Below, in pieces: positions 11,346-22,066 of a DNA stretch of 64,000 bases. A program made the translations under genes and the position numbers. The stretch lies in the NCBI GenBank assembly GCA_930367205.1, contig OV884011.1, forward strand, positions 121,765,866 to 121,829,865, read 5' to 3'. Within the stretch, counting starts at the first letter, position 1; each line of letters begins with the position of its first letter. This DNA comes from Acanthosoma haemorrhoidale. Its lineage: Eukaryota > Arthropoda > Insecta > Hemiptera > Acanthosomatidae. Below the pieces are notes generated by a model, which saw only the letters and a program-made list of their open reading frames with translations, ran no database searches and was not told where the DNA came from.

Positions 11346-11640
11346 ATGCTCCTCTCAGTTATAAGTCAAATGTGTACAAAAAAAAATGTTAGTAAGTTAT
11401 AATTACCAATTACAACGTTGTCTTCTTCTTGATGTCCTGGTCTTCCTTCAACGATTTCTGGTTCAGTATACCTTGGAGATATATCAAAATATACCAGCGT
11501 TCTACTGATACTGAAGCCCTGTTAGTATTTCGTCGGGCTTCTCATGAAACGAGTAGAGGATGTCTCGGGTCTTGCCTAGCCAAGTGCGGGATCGCAAAAT
11601 GGGGATATTCTACCGATGTTACACGTACGCTGCCAAAGTA

Positions 11641-11656
11641 ACCTGATCGGGCGCCA
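11641..11656 (-). other. Primer binding site, tRNA-Lys type
   Basis: On the minus strand TGGCGCCCGATCAGG starts with the last base of the 5' LTR. It matches the complement of the tRNA-Lys(UUU) 3' end with one mismatch. Confidence 0.7.
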
Positions 11657-11980
11657 GTTAAAGAAGTTTACACCGATAGACTTTTCAAAAAGAGTTTATT
11701 CAAAAGTACAACGAGGTATACGGTTAGTAGATACTGTATTACGTCTAAGCGGGAAGAGAGAGTGGGACTGAGCGACGATGGGTAAAATCAGGGGAAGGTT
11801 TATATAGGGAGAAATGGATCATGCCTCCTCAGTGGGGCATCCTACATGGAAATATAGGTGGATGTTGCCTTAGCCGGTGGTCGTCATCTGGGCCATTGCT
11901 TAGGAGAGGAAGAATTAGCGTTGCCATACCAAGGCCTGGGTCAGTGATAAAAGAGGGTTGCCTCATCTGGTTAAGTGTCA
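11656..11980 (-). repeat. 5' LTR of the errantivirus-like element, truncated
   Basis: Matches 1725-2046 at about 95 percent. The last roughly 50 bp of the full LTR, at its outer end, are missing. Homology stops at GTGTCA and the following sequence is unrelated. An 8-10 bp indel lies near 11840. Confidence 0.82.
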
Positions 11981-14900
11981 TCTGGGCAACATTTCGATGT
12001 ATTATGTACAACTGCGTCAGGTTATGGTATGAGATGTTCACTGCTCAGTGACATTGAATGAATAAGGCTTGATTTACACTATACGATTTGGACAGCACAG
12101 CTAGGGGTACACGTGTTTCTGGTTGGTAGTAACGCAAACCTCCATTGACGTTTGTATATCTGGCTCCCGTTTTTGTTATTATTTCCAGTCTTAAATCAGT
12201 AAATGGATGTACCCAATATCGTTTGTTTTAAAAATTGTATTAAGACTAAGTGTGCAAAAGATCAATAATGTACATTGTGAGGCCATATCACTTCAATGCA
12301 CACATGGCCGTGAATTAACGGTAGCAACCATTCACCATTCACTGATTCAAGAATAAAAATGAAAAAAAAGGCCGTAAAATGTACTTACGTCGCCACAACG
12401 TCACCGGAGGTGCGCTATGGAACGGTGTGGTGTGTCCAGTTATGTAATGCTCATTAGATCTTACATTTTCGGTAGAAATGTGTGCCACAGTTGAGACTGG
12501 TTTTTTTGTATGTAACCATTTCCCAAAAATCCTACCCTTTGGGCTACCAGTTCCCCTACAAGACACAGCATCCAACTGAGTATGTTGTTCTAACACTGTA
12601 TCTGATTAATATTTGTATATATACCAGTGTTTTGATTGTTATTCATAATAAAGTTTTTTAAAAGACTCTCCTCTAAAAGATTATTTAACTGTCCACTACC
12701 TATCCGTGTACACCTAGCCGTGCGTTCAAAACCGCATATTGTAAAAGAACCCAACTGATTTCTAAAATATGTGTTAGTCTTTTGTTTCTAGACTAGATGA
12801 ATTGTGATCAGCATAACATCATTTTTATTATATAAATATTGGAAATAAATGAAATTGAATTTTATTCAAACCACACTCACTTCCATCATATGTGGAAACG
12901 TTGTCTATTAATATATTTCATGAAAATTGTTTCATCTATCCTAACCCGAATAATTAGATTACATTAAGATTGAGTTGAAAATATACTAGCGTCCAATCCA
13001 AATTACTGCAATAACAGTGCAATATATGGTCTCCCAAATCATGGTTGTGGTTAGTAACTGCTTAAATGATATGAAGGTTTTTTCCCCTCAAATCCTTAAA
13101 TGAAAGATAATTTATTTCTCTTCAATAAAGGGGAGTACATAAGAAAGGGTGTAACTAAGTTAACAAACAACCAACGCAATAATTTTAAATTTATAATTTA
13201 ATAATTTTCATAAGTTGTTTCTTTACGCTAGCAATAAGAAGCAGCTTGTTGACCATCCAAGCTCCCAGTTCCTCTATCAAATCCTAATTGTTTTGCGTTA
13301 GCGTAAACTGATACTTAAGTATTTTTTGCTCAATTATATTTAATTGCTTTGATATTTCCCCAATTGCTTCGAAACCAAAGTAATTTATCTTAATAGATTA
13401 ACGTGGTGATCAATGGAAGTAATTCCATTTATATAAAATAGAATTTACAATAAGACATAATTTATTAAGATATTTGATAGTAAACAAATAAAAATATGGT
13501 GAAAAATATTACATACATCTTACAGGCTAACTATTAGAAATTATTCTTACCATACAAAATTGTCTTCTTGAGGAGTCCGGTACAATATCCCATCATCTTA
13601 TCAAACAAGTCTTCCGTCCTTCAGAAGTGGCCAGAGTTCACCCCTCGTTCACTGGGACCGCCCACGAAAAAAAGTGAGGTATCATCCTTTTTTTTTTTTT
13701 TTTTTTTTAAATAATTTTCAATACCCTAATTTAATACAATGTAAAAATATAAGCAAAAGAATTGACAAACTTTCTCCTCTTTCTGCTATGCGCAGATGTA
13801 TTTGAAGGAGGTTGGGTTACATAAATCAGATTGACGTTAATAGGAAATAACATGAATACAAATCTAGGTAATGGGGCTCACCTTCAGTTTAAAAAATGGG
13901 AGAAAAAACTTACAAACTAAAAAACTATACCTAGAACCTAAGACTAAAGAGTTCCAGCCACGACAGCCTCCTGCAATTGGGGATCATCCTTTTAACCCGT
14001 TCTTATTTAAACGGAACCCCCCCCCCACTTTCTATCTCATCCACCCAATGCGGCTGACCTTTCGATGTATTTGTGTTAAAAAATTATATTTTAACGCCTC
14101 CTTATAAATAAACTTAGAACGTGTGTCCTACGCTGTCGCGAAGCCACCCTGGCTGCCTTGCTATATAGCTCTCTTATATCTACCCTCACTTTAGGTGGAC
14201 AACTCTTTATTGATTGTCATTTCAATCCGTCTTTATGACGGTGAGTAAGAGACCCATCTGTACTTTGGCCCACTTTCACCTCACAAATTTCTGTCTCTTA
14301 ATCTTATTTCCTGTATTCAATTCACATGCCGGGGTAGAAGACACGTAACACTACCAAGTAAAATAGAGATACACTAGGAGGGCAGAATCGGACGTTGTTT
14401 ATTCAATTATGGGTTTGTTTATTATCATTCTTATGTTAATATTTATGGCGTATATTTTTTTACTGTGTTTTAGACAGTTTTTTCTATTTGCTAATGTTTT
14501 TATAAGTAAACTATTAATTCGCTTATCCCATCTGGGATATTATAGACATTGGAACAAGAGACATTATGTATCCTTCGATCTCTGACGCAATGCTCTTTGC
14601 GGACCGTGATGTAACGACATGATGTTACGGGAGCGGTCGTGTCGGGTAATCCTAGCTAATGCTTCCTGGGCAGTCTTCCCGTGGCTTAGACTGAGATTGC
14701 CTCTTGGATCTGACGTGAATTATTCATTATGGTATGTGTGATGGCTTTCCATCCGGTCTTTATCATCTTCCCCTTCATCCCGGCAGGGATTCAGCTCTTC
14801 CACAGCACCCTCTGGAGGTCGTTTGTAGCTCTTTAAGTAGGTGCCGTGACAGTGAGTGAGCTCTAACATCGGCTTGATCCCGTCATTTCATCAACCGACC

Positions 14901-17266
14901 TATTACAGTTGAGAAGATGAGAGAAAATATTTCGGGCGGAAAGAGTCTTTTAGCGACGATCTTTTTAAATTATATGAGCAGTCCAATGAAAAATGTCTTC
15001 GTCATTTTCGAACGAACGGAAAGCAAATGATGGCGCGAATAATTAATTTTATACCAATTAGTGGAACTCTACATATTATTGATTATCTATTTAGCGCTAA
15101 GCATGGTCTTACTGCACAACTAATCCATAGTTCAGGTACATTGTTATATTTTTGTACTACAGAGCAACAAAACGATTAAATACAGGTTGGTTCATACTTA
15201 ACGTTGTGCAAGCGATCATCCTGCAATGTTTGTATTTAGATTAAATACATTAAATTTGTTAAATAATTAACCAATCATATTACATGTTTAACTTCTTCAT
15301 TTGGTTCTTTCCTCGGTTGTTAACACTATCTCTCACTCTAAGTTGTCTTTCAGCAATGTAGGTTTCTCCTCTACCTTCTCTCGTCAGTACCACACTCCTC
15401 ATGAGTCGTTTGTACTATTTTATCTGTAGGTTATCCTAGGTTTTCCCCCGCGGCTTGGCCCTCCTAATATTAATGCAATAATACTATTTCTATTGTGCCC
15501 ATCTTACTTTTTTTCTTAGTTACCCTTTGAATAATAAATGTGAAGCTAAGCCTAAGACGGGCAGTCTTACAACATCAAACAAACAAACGTTCCATACTCG
15601 TTGCCTGGGTATTTATTTATCACTGTCTTCTTTATGGTAGAAAAAGTAATGAATTCTATACATAATGTTAAATCATAGGATGAAAATTAAATAGTAAAAG
15701 ATTTTGCAAATTCACTATAATATTAATTTTATTTTATTTAATAATCAAATTATGAGATTATAAGCATCATTTTTAGACAAGCAGGGAAAAACATGGCTAT
15801 CTCGAATCCACAGAACTTAATAGACTGACTGACCTTGTGACTTGTTGATCGTGATCGAAAATGGAGTGGTTAAATTGGAGTGGTGTCCATGAATAAAAAA
15901 CTGGCCCACACTCTCCTTTTTCTGTTAAGATCTTACTTACAGGTCTTTTGCCGTGCAAAATTTGTATGTGTCGAAGTTAATTCATTAATTGGAGCTCCAA
16001 CTTTAAGTAAAAGACGATGGGTTGGCAGTTATATCTAGACAATTTTTCCGACTTTCTTTCTTTTCTAGGAAAATCCAGAACTAAGATCTAATCGTTTACA
16101 CAATTTTCTGGAAGCTACTGCAAAGCTAGGGCAGACTATTCGCCTGAACATGAGCTTACATTTCAAAGCCACTGTTGCCAATTAGCATCTTCGACCTTGA
16201 CTATTATAGATTTGACATTAATGTCAGTCATTATGGACATTATACATAGTTATGTTTCCGCTTCTCCACCACCCCCTCATGCTGTAGTGAACTGCGCTTG
16301 GACTCATACGACATATAGAGTTCCACTATTCATCTCAGAGACCCGAAAATCTATGGATTCTATACGAACATCGGTCATTTTGCCCTAGGTTGTCTCCCCC
16401 ACAGTATTTTTTTCAGATATGAGTACCAAGTTTGGTGCATTTGCTCCGCCGTTCCAGAGTTACATAAACGAACACATCCATCTTTTTATGTATAGGGGAG
16501 TTGAAAATATAATTTTGTTCATTTTAATTCTTCTATTTTCGTGACTCACAATAGTGGTCCTTGGTGTGATCCAAGATTGCCGGTGCTATTTACTCTAATC
16601 AACACAGTTTTACCCCCATGATAACCCAAAACAATTTTCCGATAGTTGAAATTTTTTTTTTACCAACAAAAGTTTTTTAAATTAATCATAAACTAAATTG
16701 CATTTTTGGAAATATCTATGTAAACAAAATGAATGACGTAGAAAATGAAGAAACAGTATCGAGAGATGATCAAGTTCTTGGGGGTTTCTTAAAAACTTAT
16801 TAAATTTAATTTGAATGAATCATTTTAACGACCCCAATCATACAACAGACAAACAACATACAGTAAGCATGGAAACTATTCTTTACGTATACGAAAAAAG
16901 CATACAGGCAGACAGATAATCTCCCCTTATATTCCGGTAAGGACCTCCCTTCCTTTTTTTGAAGTCCCCACCTCAAATGTAAAACCTGGTAATTTTTTAG
17001 TAAGTTTGTCTTCAGAATGTAATTACTATCATAAAACAAGCCCAACGCTGTGAACATACGCAATGTTCATGCAAGTGCAACGCTATATGTGTTTATCCAT
17101 AAATATACTGTAGAAAATACACCCTATTCAGAAAAATGCAACATTTCTTCAATGTGATTCACTCACCCTCATTATGAATAACTGCTGGAAAAATAATATT
17201 AGAATCTAATCTAGACATTATCTCCGAGTACTGCGCCTGCGCTAACTATAAAAAGTAGTTTTCATA
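11981..17266. other. Gene-poor AT-rich region
   Basis: No ORF with a recognisable family motif. It contains a T run (about 13688-13709), a C run near 14020, and a moderately GC-richer unassigned stretch (about 14540-14900). One exon-like ORF (12389-12590, minus) is listed separately. Confidence 0.5.
12389..12590 (-). other. Possible single exon, function unknown
   Basis: A minus-strand open frame of about 67 codons is followed exactly by GTAAGT (12388-12383), a consensus splice donor. It is preceded by a pyrimidine-containing tract and CAG near 12593. The peptide is not low complexity and has Cys, Trp and His scattered through it. I recognise no domain. It could be an exon of a host gene or of an unrecognised mobile element, or chance. 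No partner exons are visible. Confidence 0.2.
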
Positions 17267-17649
17267 TCGCTCTGCAACAAACTGTTTTTTGTTACCGTTC
17301 GTAGGAAGTGCCTAGTTTGTAAAACTGTTCCAACCGACCTTTGGGTAACTGTTCGCGGAGGACTGTCGACAGGTGACTGGAAAGAGAAGCTGTGAGCATT
17401 ATTGCCAAACGTAAGTTTTCACTTCACAATTCATACAGAAGGCGGCCATATTGCAAGGCAGTAGTCAGCTGTGCTGAGAGTGGCAATTGGAGTGGAGAGT
17501 CCGGATGACCCTCATTACACTCTGTAGCTTCCTGGCAGCGTCGCTGGCTCTTAATACTATTACGTGCGTTCGAGGCTGCCTTATACTAATTATTTTTTAT
17601 TTTATTGAAAATTCTTAATTATTCAGAAAAGTGCTGCTAAGTATGAAAC

Positions 17650-18566
17650 ATGCGTTTCTGTCAGCAAATAAAAAAAACGCTCAAGTTCCTTAGGACCTAC
17701 GCCCACTCCGTCACCGGTCAAACGTGAGCCGCGGCGAAATATCGTCCCAGTAAATTCTTCAGCTCCCAGCTGCTCTATGGAAGAAATACCATCACAACCC
17801 AGCACATCAAATGAGTCTCCATTTTTCACGCCCAATAGTTACGAGGTGTTGAAAAATATTGAAGTAGAGGAAATGGACTCAACACAAACACCCACACAGC
17901 CCAAGCCACCAGTGATATTCGTACATAACATTAGTAATTTTAAATTACATTATTAGGAAAGGCAAAAAAATTATGCAAGTATCAAGACACCACTGCCCTT
18001 GTTCTTTGTGGGTCTGGAGTGAACAGCTGGAGTGGAAAAAATCTACGAGGTTGCCTACTTGTATTACACAAGAGTACAGGTCGAAAAGCCTTACCCAAAA
18101 CGAGACATCGATCAATGCCATAATTGCCAGCCATATGGGCACACAAAACCACCCTCCCAGGTGTGTAAAGTGTAGTATGCAGCACAAAAGCGAATTGTGC
18201 AAGAAGCCCCTAAAATCACCTGCTGTATGCGTGCTCTGTCAGCAAGGCCAACCGGCCAACTACAAGGGCTGCGAAGCTTATAGAATTCATAAGTCCAGGA
18301 GTGAGCAACGTCGTCGGCCAGAAGAAGAGAAGCCAGTCAAAGGTACCTCAAGAAGCCCCCCCGCCAGAAATTTGAGGCTTTTAGTCTCTTTTGCTGATGC
18401 CGTTCGAAACAGAGAGCAGTCACAGGCATTGCCCAATCCTCCTCCGCAAGTTCTTCTTCCCCAGCACTCCGTTTATCCCAGCAACCAGCAAACTCAATCC
18501 CATCCTCAACCACACATCTCGCATATTTCGCCACCTTCAAGCTCTTCAGATCTGCCAGGCTTTTAA
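17650..18566 (+). pseudogene. Jockey ORF1 (nucleic-acid-binding gag-like protein), frameshifted
   Basis: The start by homology to copy B is ATGCGTTT at 17650. The frame shifts within the first 20 codons. A Pro-rich N-terminal part (about 17690-17955) ends in a stop. The central PRE_C2HC-type domain seen in copy B is deleted or scrambled around 17960-18080. Zinc knuckles follow at about 18158-18280: CVKCSMQHKSELC is intact, and the second, CVLC...PANYKGC, has Gln where His is expected. A Pro/Gln/Ser-rich tail ends at 18566. ORF1 in intact LINEs coats the RNA. ORF2 follows about 100 bp downstream. Confidence 0.75.
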
Positions 18567-18664
18567 CCTCATTCTTTACAGATTTCAGAACTCTAATTAC
18601 CCCTCTCATTTCCCGTCTTACAAATCTTGTCTCCTACCTTATCCCCGCTAAACAAAATCCATAA

Positions 18665-20357
18665 ATGGATCCTTCCGACTCCTTATCCATTCTCCTTTGG
18701 AAAGCGAATGGTGTTGGCATCCACACTAACGAACTGACAGCACTACTTCATGACAAGAACATCCACGTCATTGTCCATAACTCAAATTCCCATCACATAG
18801 TTCCTATGGTAGCACACGATTTCCTTCAGTCCACTGCAGTGTCAAACAGCACCTTCACTTCCCCCCTTACTCTAGCATCAGTGTACTGCCCTCCCAATAA
18901 ATCCATTTATGATTCCCAATTCATCTCCTTTCTAGACTACATCGGTCATCGTTTCCTTGTGGGTGGGGACTTTAACGCAAAGTATCAACATTGGGGATCA
19001 AGATCCACAAATTTGAACTCAAACGGAAATATTGCTCCACTATCTCAGCTATCTCCTCCTCAACTATCTCCTGACACAGCCACCTATTGGCCATCAGATC
19101 CTAACCGAAATCCAGATCTCCTAGACATTTTCTTCTACAATAGTCTAGAAAAACTAAACTATTCACTCAAGCACCTCGATGACCTCTCCTCCGACCATAG
19201 CCCCTTATTATTAACCATTTCCCTAAATCCAATTCACAAACAGCCTCCTTCTTCATTTATTGGGGCCCAGTTGATTGGGACCACTTCCGCCAGATTCTAA
19301 CAGACTCTAGACCTCAAAGTACCTCTGAAAACATCCCAATACCTAGATGATGCATTCCTTCACTACTCTGATCCAGAGGTCGGCCTGGGAGGCATCGTCT
19401 CCCCACCGTCACCTGAAAATTCACAATCAAAATCCTTTACCTCAGTATCTCAAAGACCTAATCCAATCCAAACGCCACTCAAGAACAGTGTGGCAAAGAT
19501 CCCGACATCCTGCTGACCGTCGATCATACAATCAGTACTGCAGGGTGGTAAAGCGGCAATTGGCATCCTTCCGTTCCGATTCTTTTAATTCCTATCTCTC
19601 CTCTCTGTCTACCAGGGACAACTCCTTGTGGAATGTAACTAAGAAAATCCTAAAATACCATCCTGTTTCACACCCACTCCGTCGTGATGATGGGTCCTGG
19701 GTGGCTTCGGATGGTGAGAAGGTGGAGGAGTTCACACTGCATATTTTTCGTACTTATATACCTCATTGTATACCTCACCTTACTCCTCAAAACAATACTC
19801 ATCACCCAACTGTTGATGATTTCCTCACTTCACCTATCCCTCTCTCACTGCCACCACAAGCCGTTAACCCCTCTAAGGTCAAATATATTCTAAAAAAATT
19901 ACCTTATCGAAAATCTCCAGGATATGATCTCCTTACTCCTCGAATCCTCCAACAACTTCCTCCTAAAGCCATAATCTTCCTAACCTACATTTATAATTGC
20001 ATTATCCGAACTACGCATTTTCGTCTCCTCTGGAAACACTCCATTATAGTCCTATTAGCCAAGCCCGGTAAACCGCCCAATGACGCCTCATACCGTTCAA
20101 TTAGCCTACTCCCTATCCTCTAAAAAATATTTGAAAAACTCATATTAAAACGCTTACTTCCAATTGTTGAATCCAAAAACCCTGTTGATCACATATCCTC
20201 AGCCCTTGAAACCAAACAATATTGCACTGCTGCCTTTCTGGACATAGCTCAAGCTTTTGACAGGGCCTGGCACGCAGGTCTGCTTTACAAGCTCAAAGGA
20301 TATTTACCGCACACCCTATTCGTAATCCTACAATCCTACCTTTCAAACCGCTTGTTC
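18665..20357 (+). pseudogene. Jockey ORF2, endonuclease and first part of RT
   Basis: Starts at ATG 18665. The APE-type endonuclease is recognisable from LLWKANGV, GGDFNAKYQHWGS (about 18965), a DLLDIFF block and SSDHSPLL (about 19190). The stretch that should carry the ETH catalytic Glu is deleted near 18770. A stop at 19300 is followed by a shifted frame, 19347-20123, holding the RT thumb lead-in and RT motifs (KSPGYDLLTPRIL, LLAKPGKPPNDAS, ISLLPIL), then TAA at 20121. RT continues with FLDIAQAFDRAWH (20240) after a 20-residue deletion and breaks off at the gypsy junction, 20358. The YADD/FADD box is lost. Not functional. Confidence 0.85.
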
Positions 20358-21605
20358 CTAGTCCTGTGGCGGGAGTTTCAACTGTTCAATGTGAATGGTT
20401 CGCCTCTTCTTTGGGGAGGTCATGCTCTCGATGTTCACGATATTATGTTCCCGAAGTATGATGACCTTAAAGGGCCCCTCATACCGAAGAAGTTTCTTAC
20501 TACGATTTGACACGACTTGTCTGTACCCAACGGTCCCAATCGATATGGCCCCTATGCGATCCCGCACCTTAAAATTTGCCCTGACCACGCGCTTGGATTT
20601 CTCGCGCATAATCTTATCGCGTACCTTGTGCCACGTCTTACCGAGCTGTATGTGGGTGTTATGGAGCTGGGTCACCATCCCCTCATCCGCCACCGTCTCT
20701 GGCCAGTTTCTCAGTCTCACTCGTAATCCAAACAAAATTTCAAAGAGTGCTAACCCCGTCGTGGCGTGTATCGATTGGTTGTATGCCGCCACCGCCATGG
20801 GTATCACTACGTTCGCCGACAGGCCTTTATCCATCTGATACACGCGTAAGTGGTCGCTGAGAGTGCTGTGTAACCTTTCGATTGTTTCCCTGCTCTTGGG
20901 ATGCCCGGGGGTATTAAAATGCCATGCCACATCTCGTTTTCGCATTTCGGCTCTCACGGTTGCATTGTCAAACTCCCGTCCCCCGTCCGACGAGATCCTC
21001 TCCGGCATGCCGTAGAATTGAAACCATGTGTTGAGGGCTTGTAATATGGAATCTGATGACTTGGCCCCCACCACATAGGCTATAGCCACTTTGCTAAATG
21101 GGTCGATGATAGTGAACCACTTAAAACCCCGCCACGTGAAGGGGTCCACTTGAATCTCTATCAATGGTGCTTTTGCCGTGGGTGATTCTTCCTGGAGTCC
21201 CTGCGGGGGATGTCTATCATATTTTGTCTTCCTGCAAACTTCGCATGCTCCAATTACCTCCTGAATAGTCCGCTGCATTCCCCACCAAAAAAAGCACCTT
21301 CGTAGTGCTTGCGCCGTCTCCTGCCCACCGTGACGGTTGGTTTTCCCTTGGTGATACGTCAGTGTTACCTCGGGTTGCTGCTCCTCGTCACGCAGGGTCG
21401 AGTATTGGTGCAACCAATGGTGAATCAAAGTCATTGAAGGAAAATGTTCCCACATAACCTTTGCCCTCTGCCGCAAGTCCTGTCCGCCAGGCTTCCATCT
21501 TGACAAAAGACTGACATGCAACCCACACACGAGGCTAGAAAGGCAAGAACTAAAAGCGCTTTGGACAACAGTACAGACTACTTCGAAGGACATTCCGTCT
21601 CTCAA
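20358..21605 (-). CDS. Chimeric 415-codon ORF: gypsy integrase framed by antisense jockey
   Basis: The ORF starts at ATG in antisense jockey sequence (21605-21400, about 69 residues without family identity). It then enters a Ty3/gypsy integrase at TLRDEEQQ and ends with a TAG supplied by jockey (20358-20360). The integrase part is complete and open: zinc finger H...H...C..C (HQGKTNRHGG ... CEVCRKTK), catalytic Asp in QVDPFTW, Asp in SSDGGREFD, Glu in RETIERLHS, and a GPY/F-like C-terminus ending HIEQLKLPP. It is clearly related to the integrase of the intact element at 57019-60399 but diverged enough to be another family. RT and LTRs are absent, so the piece is an isolated block. Whether it is expressed is unknown. 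Conservation of frame may be chance or recent origin. Confidence 0.85.
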   Translation of the reverse strand: MRDGMSFEVVCTVVQSAFSSCLSSLVCGLHVSLLSRWKPGGQDLRQRAKVMWEHFPSMTLIHHWLHQYSTLRDEEQQPEVTLTYHQGKTNRHGGQETAQALRRCFFWWGMQRTIQEVIGACEVCRKTKYDRHPPQGLQEESPTAKAPLIEIQVDPFTWRGFKWFTIIDPFSKVAIAYVVGAKSSDSILQALNTWFQFYGMPERISSDGGREFDNATVRAEMRKRDVAWHFNTPGHPKSRETIERLHSTLSDHLRVYQMDKGLSANVVIPMAVAAYNQSIHATTGLALFEILFGLRVRLRNWPETVADEGMVTQLHNTHIQLGKTWHKVRDKIMREKSKRVVRANFKVRDRIGAISIGTVGYRQVVSNRSKKLLRYEGPFKVIILREHNIVNIESMTSPKKRRTIHIEQLKLPPQD

Positions 21606-21895
21606 TAGAAAATAAACTACTTACAGCAAAAACGTCAAACATCAAGCGCATCCAATACTTTCAATCAAAAGTCCTGAGAACAATAGTAAATGCCGCTTAT
21701 TACGTCAGCAACAAAACTTTTCATAATGATCTGAATCTACCCTACATTCTTGAACTCATCCTTTCCAAGTTCATAAAATTCCATAGTAACCTATCCAACC
21801 ACCCTAATTCCCTAGCACAGTCATTGCAATGCACCACTCATCCCTATAATCCTCCTCGGAGACTAAAATGGCAGTGGCCTCGTGACCTGCTATAA
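21400..21895 (+). pseudogene. Jockey ORF2, C-terminal part after the gypsy block
   Basis: Resumes with the EYWCNQW motif, then HITFALCRKSCPP. A small deletion leads to GFHLDKRL, the RRFGQLYRLLRR region (decayed), and the NAAYYVSNKT...NDLNLPYILELI block, which ends with the LKWQWPRDLL-stop shared with copies B and C. The stop is at 21893-21895. Frameshifts occur near 21590 and 21630. It joins the upstream part only if the integrase block is ignored, and even then about 250 bp of RT (the catalytic box) is missing. Confidence 0.82.
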
Positions 21896-22066
21896 ATAAG
21901 TGACAGTGGGTATCCTGGCAATGGCCAGTTATCCAGGCATGTCCTGATAGTCTGTGGCTCTCACACTCTTGGTCAGCCTCCGCTGGCTCGTATCCGGTGA
22001 CGCTGCTGGCAGAGGTGAGTGGGGGACTTCCCAAGACCCCACCCCCTCTTTCATTATCTCCAACAT

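Larger units (their letters stand above)
1725..11980 (-). mobile_element. Old errantivirus-like LTR retroelement (gag-pol-env), nested and defective
   Basis: Seen: LTRs with AGTTA/TAACT ends at both sides (1725-2096 and 11656-11980), about 95 percent identical with roughly 15 substitutions and a small indel over 320 bp. The minus-strand order is 5' LTR, a PBS matching tRNA-Lys, gag, protease, integrase remnants, env, a purine-rich PPT and the 3' LTR. Known: AGTTA termini, an AGGGAGGAG-like PPT and a baculovirus-F-like env are hallmarks of insect errantiviruses (the gypsy, 17.6 and ZAM group). Two later insertions (2310-4940 and 5302-7408) interrupt env. Without them the element is about 5.5 kb, shorter than the usual 7-8 kb, because RT/RNase H and the integrase core are missing. 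Several frameshifts and stops make it non-functional. Confidence 0.88.
17267..22066 (+). mobile_element. Jockey-clade LINE, copy A, with gypsy integrase block inside
   Basis: The 5' leader (17267-17640) is alignable with that of copy B on the other strand (31476-31150), which fixes the 5' end near CGCTCTGCAAC. ORF1 remnant, ORF2 endonuclease and RT follow. At 20358-21399 the central RT is replaced by a minus-strand gypsy integrase. Jockey sequence resumes at 21400 and runs through the ORF2 stop (21895) into the 3' UTR, which lacks its usual end. Small deletions and frameshifts make it inactive. Confidence 0.85.

Noticed and set aside
11429..11641. 70-codon plus-strand ORF just left of the errantivirus 5' LTR
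   Set aside because: Lies antisense in the leader between PBS and gag; no homology and explained by the retroelement.
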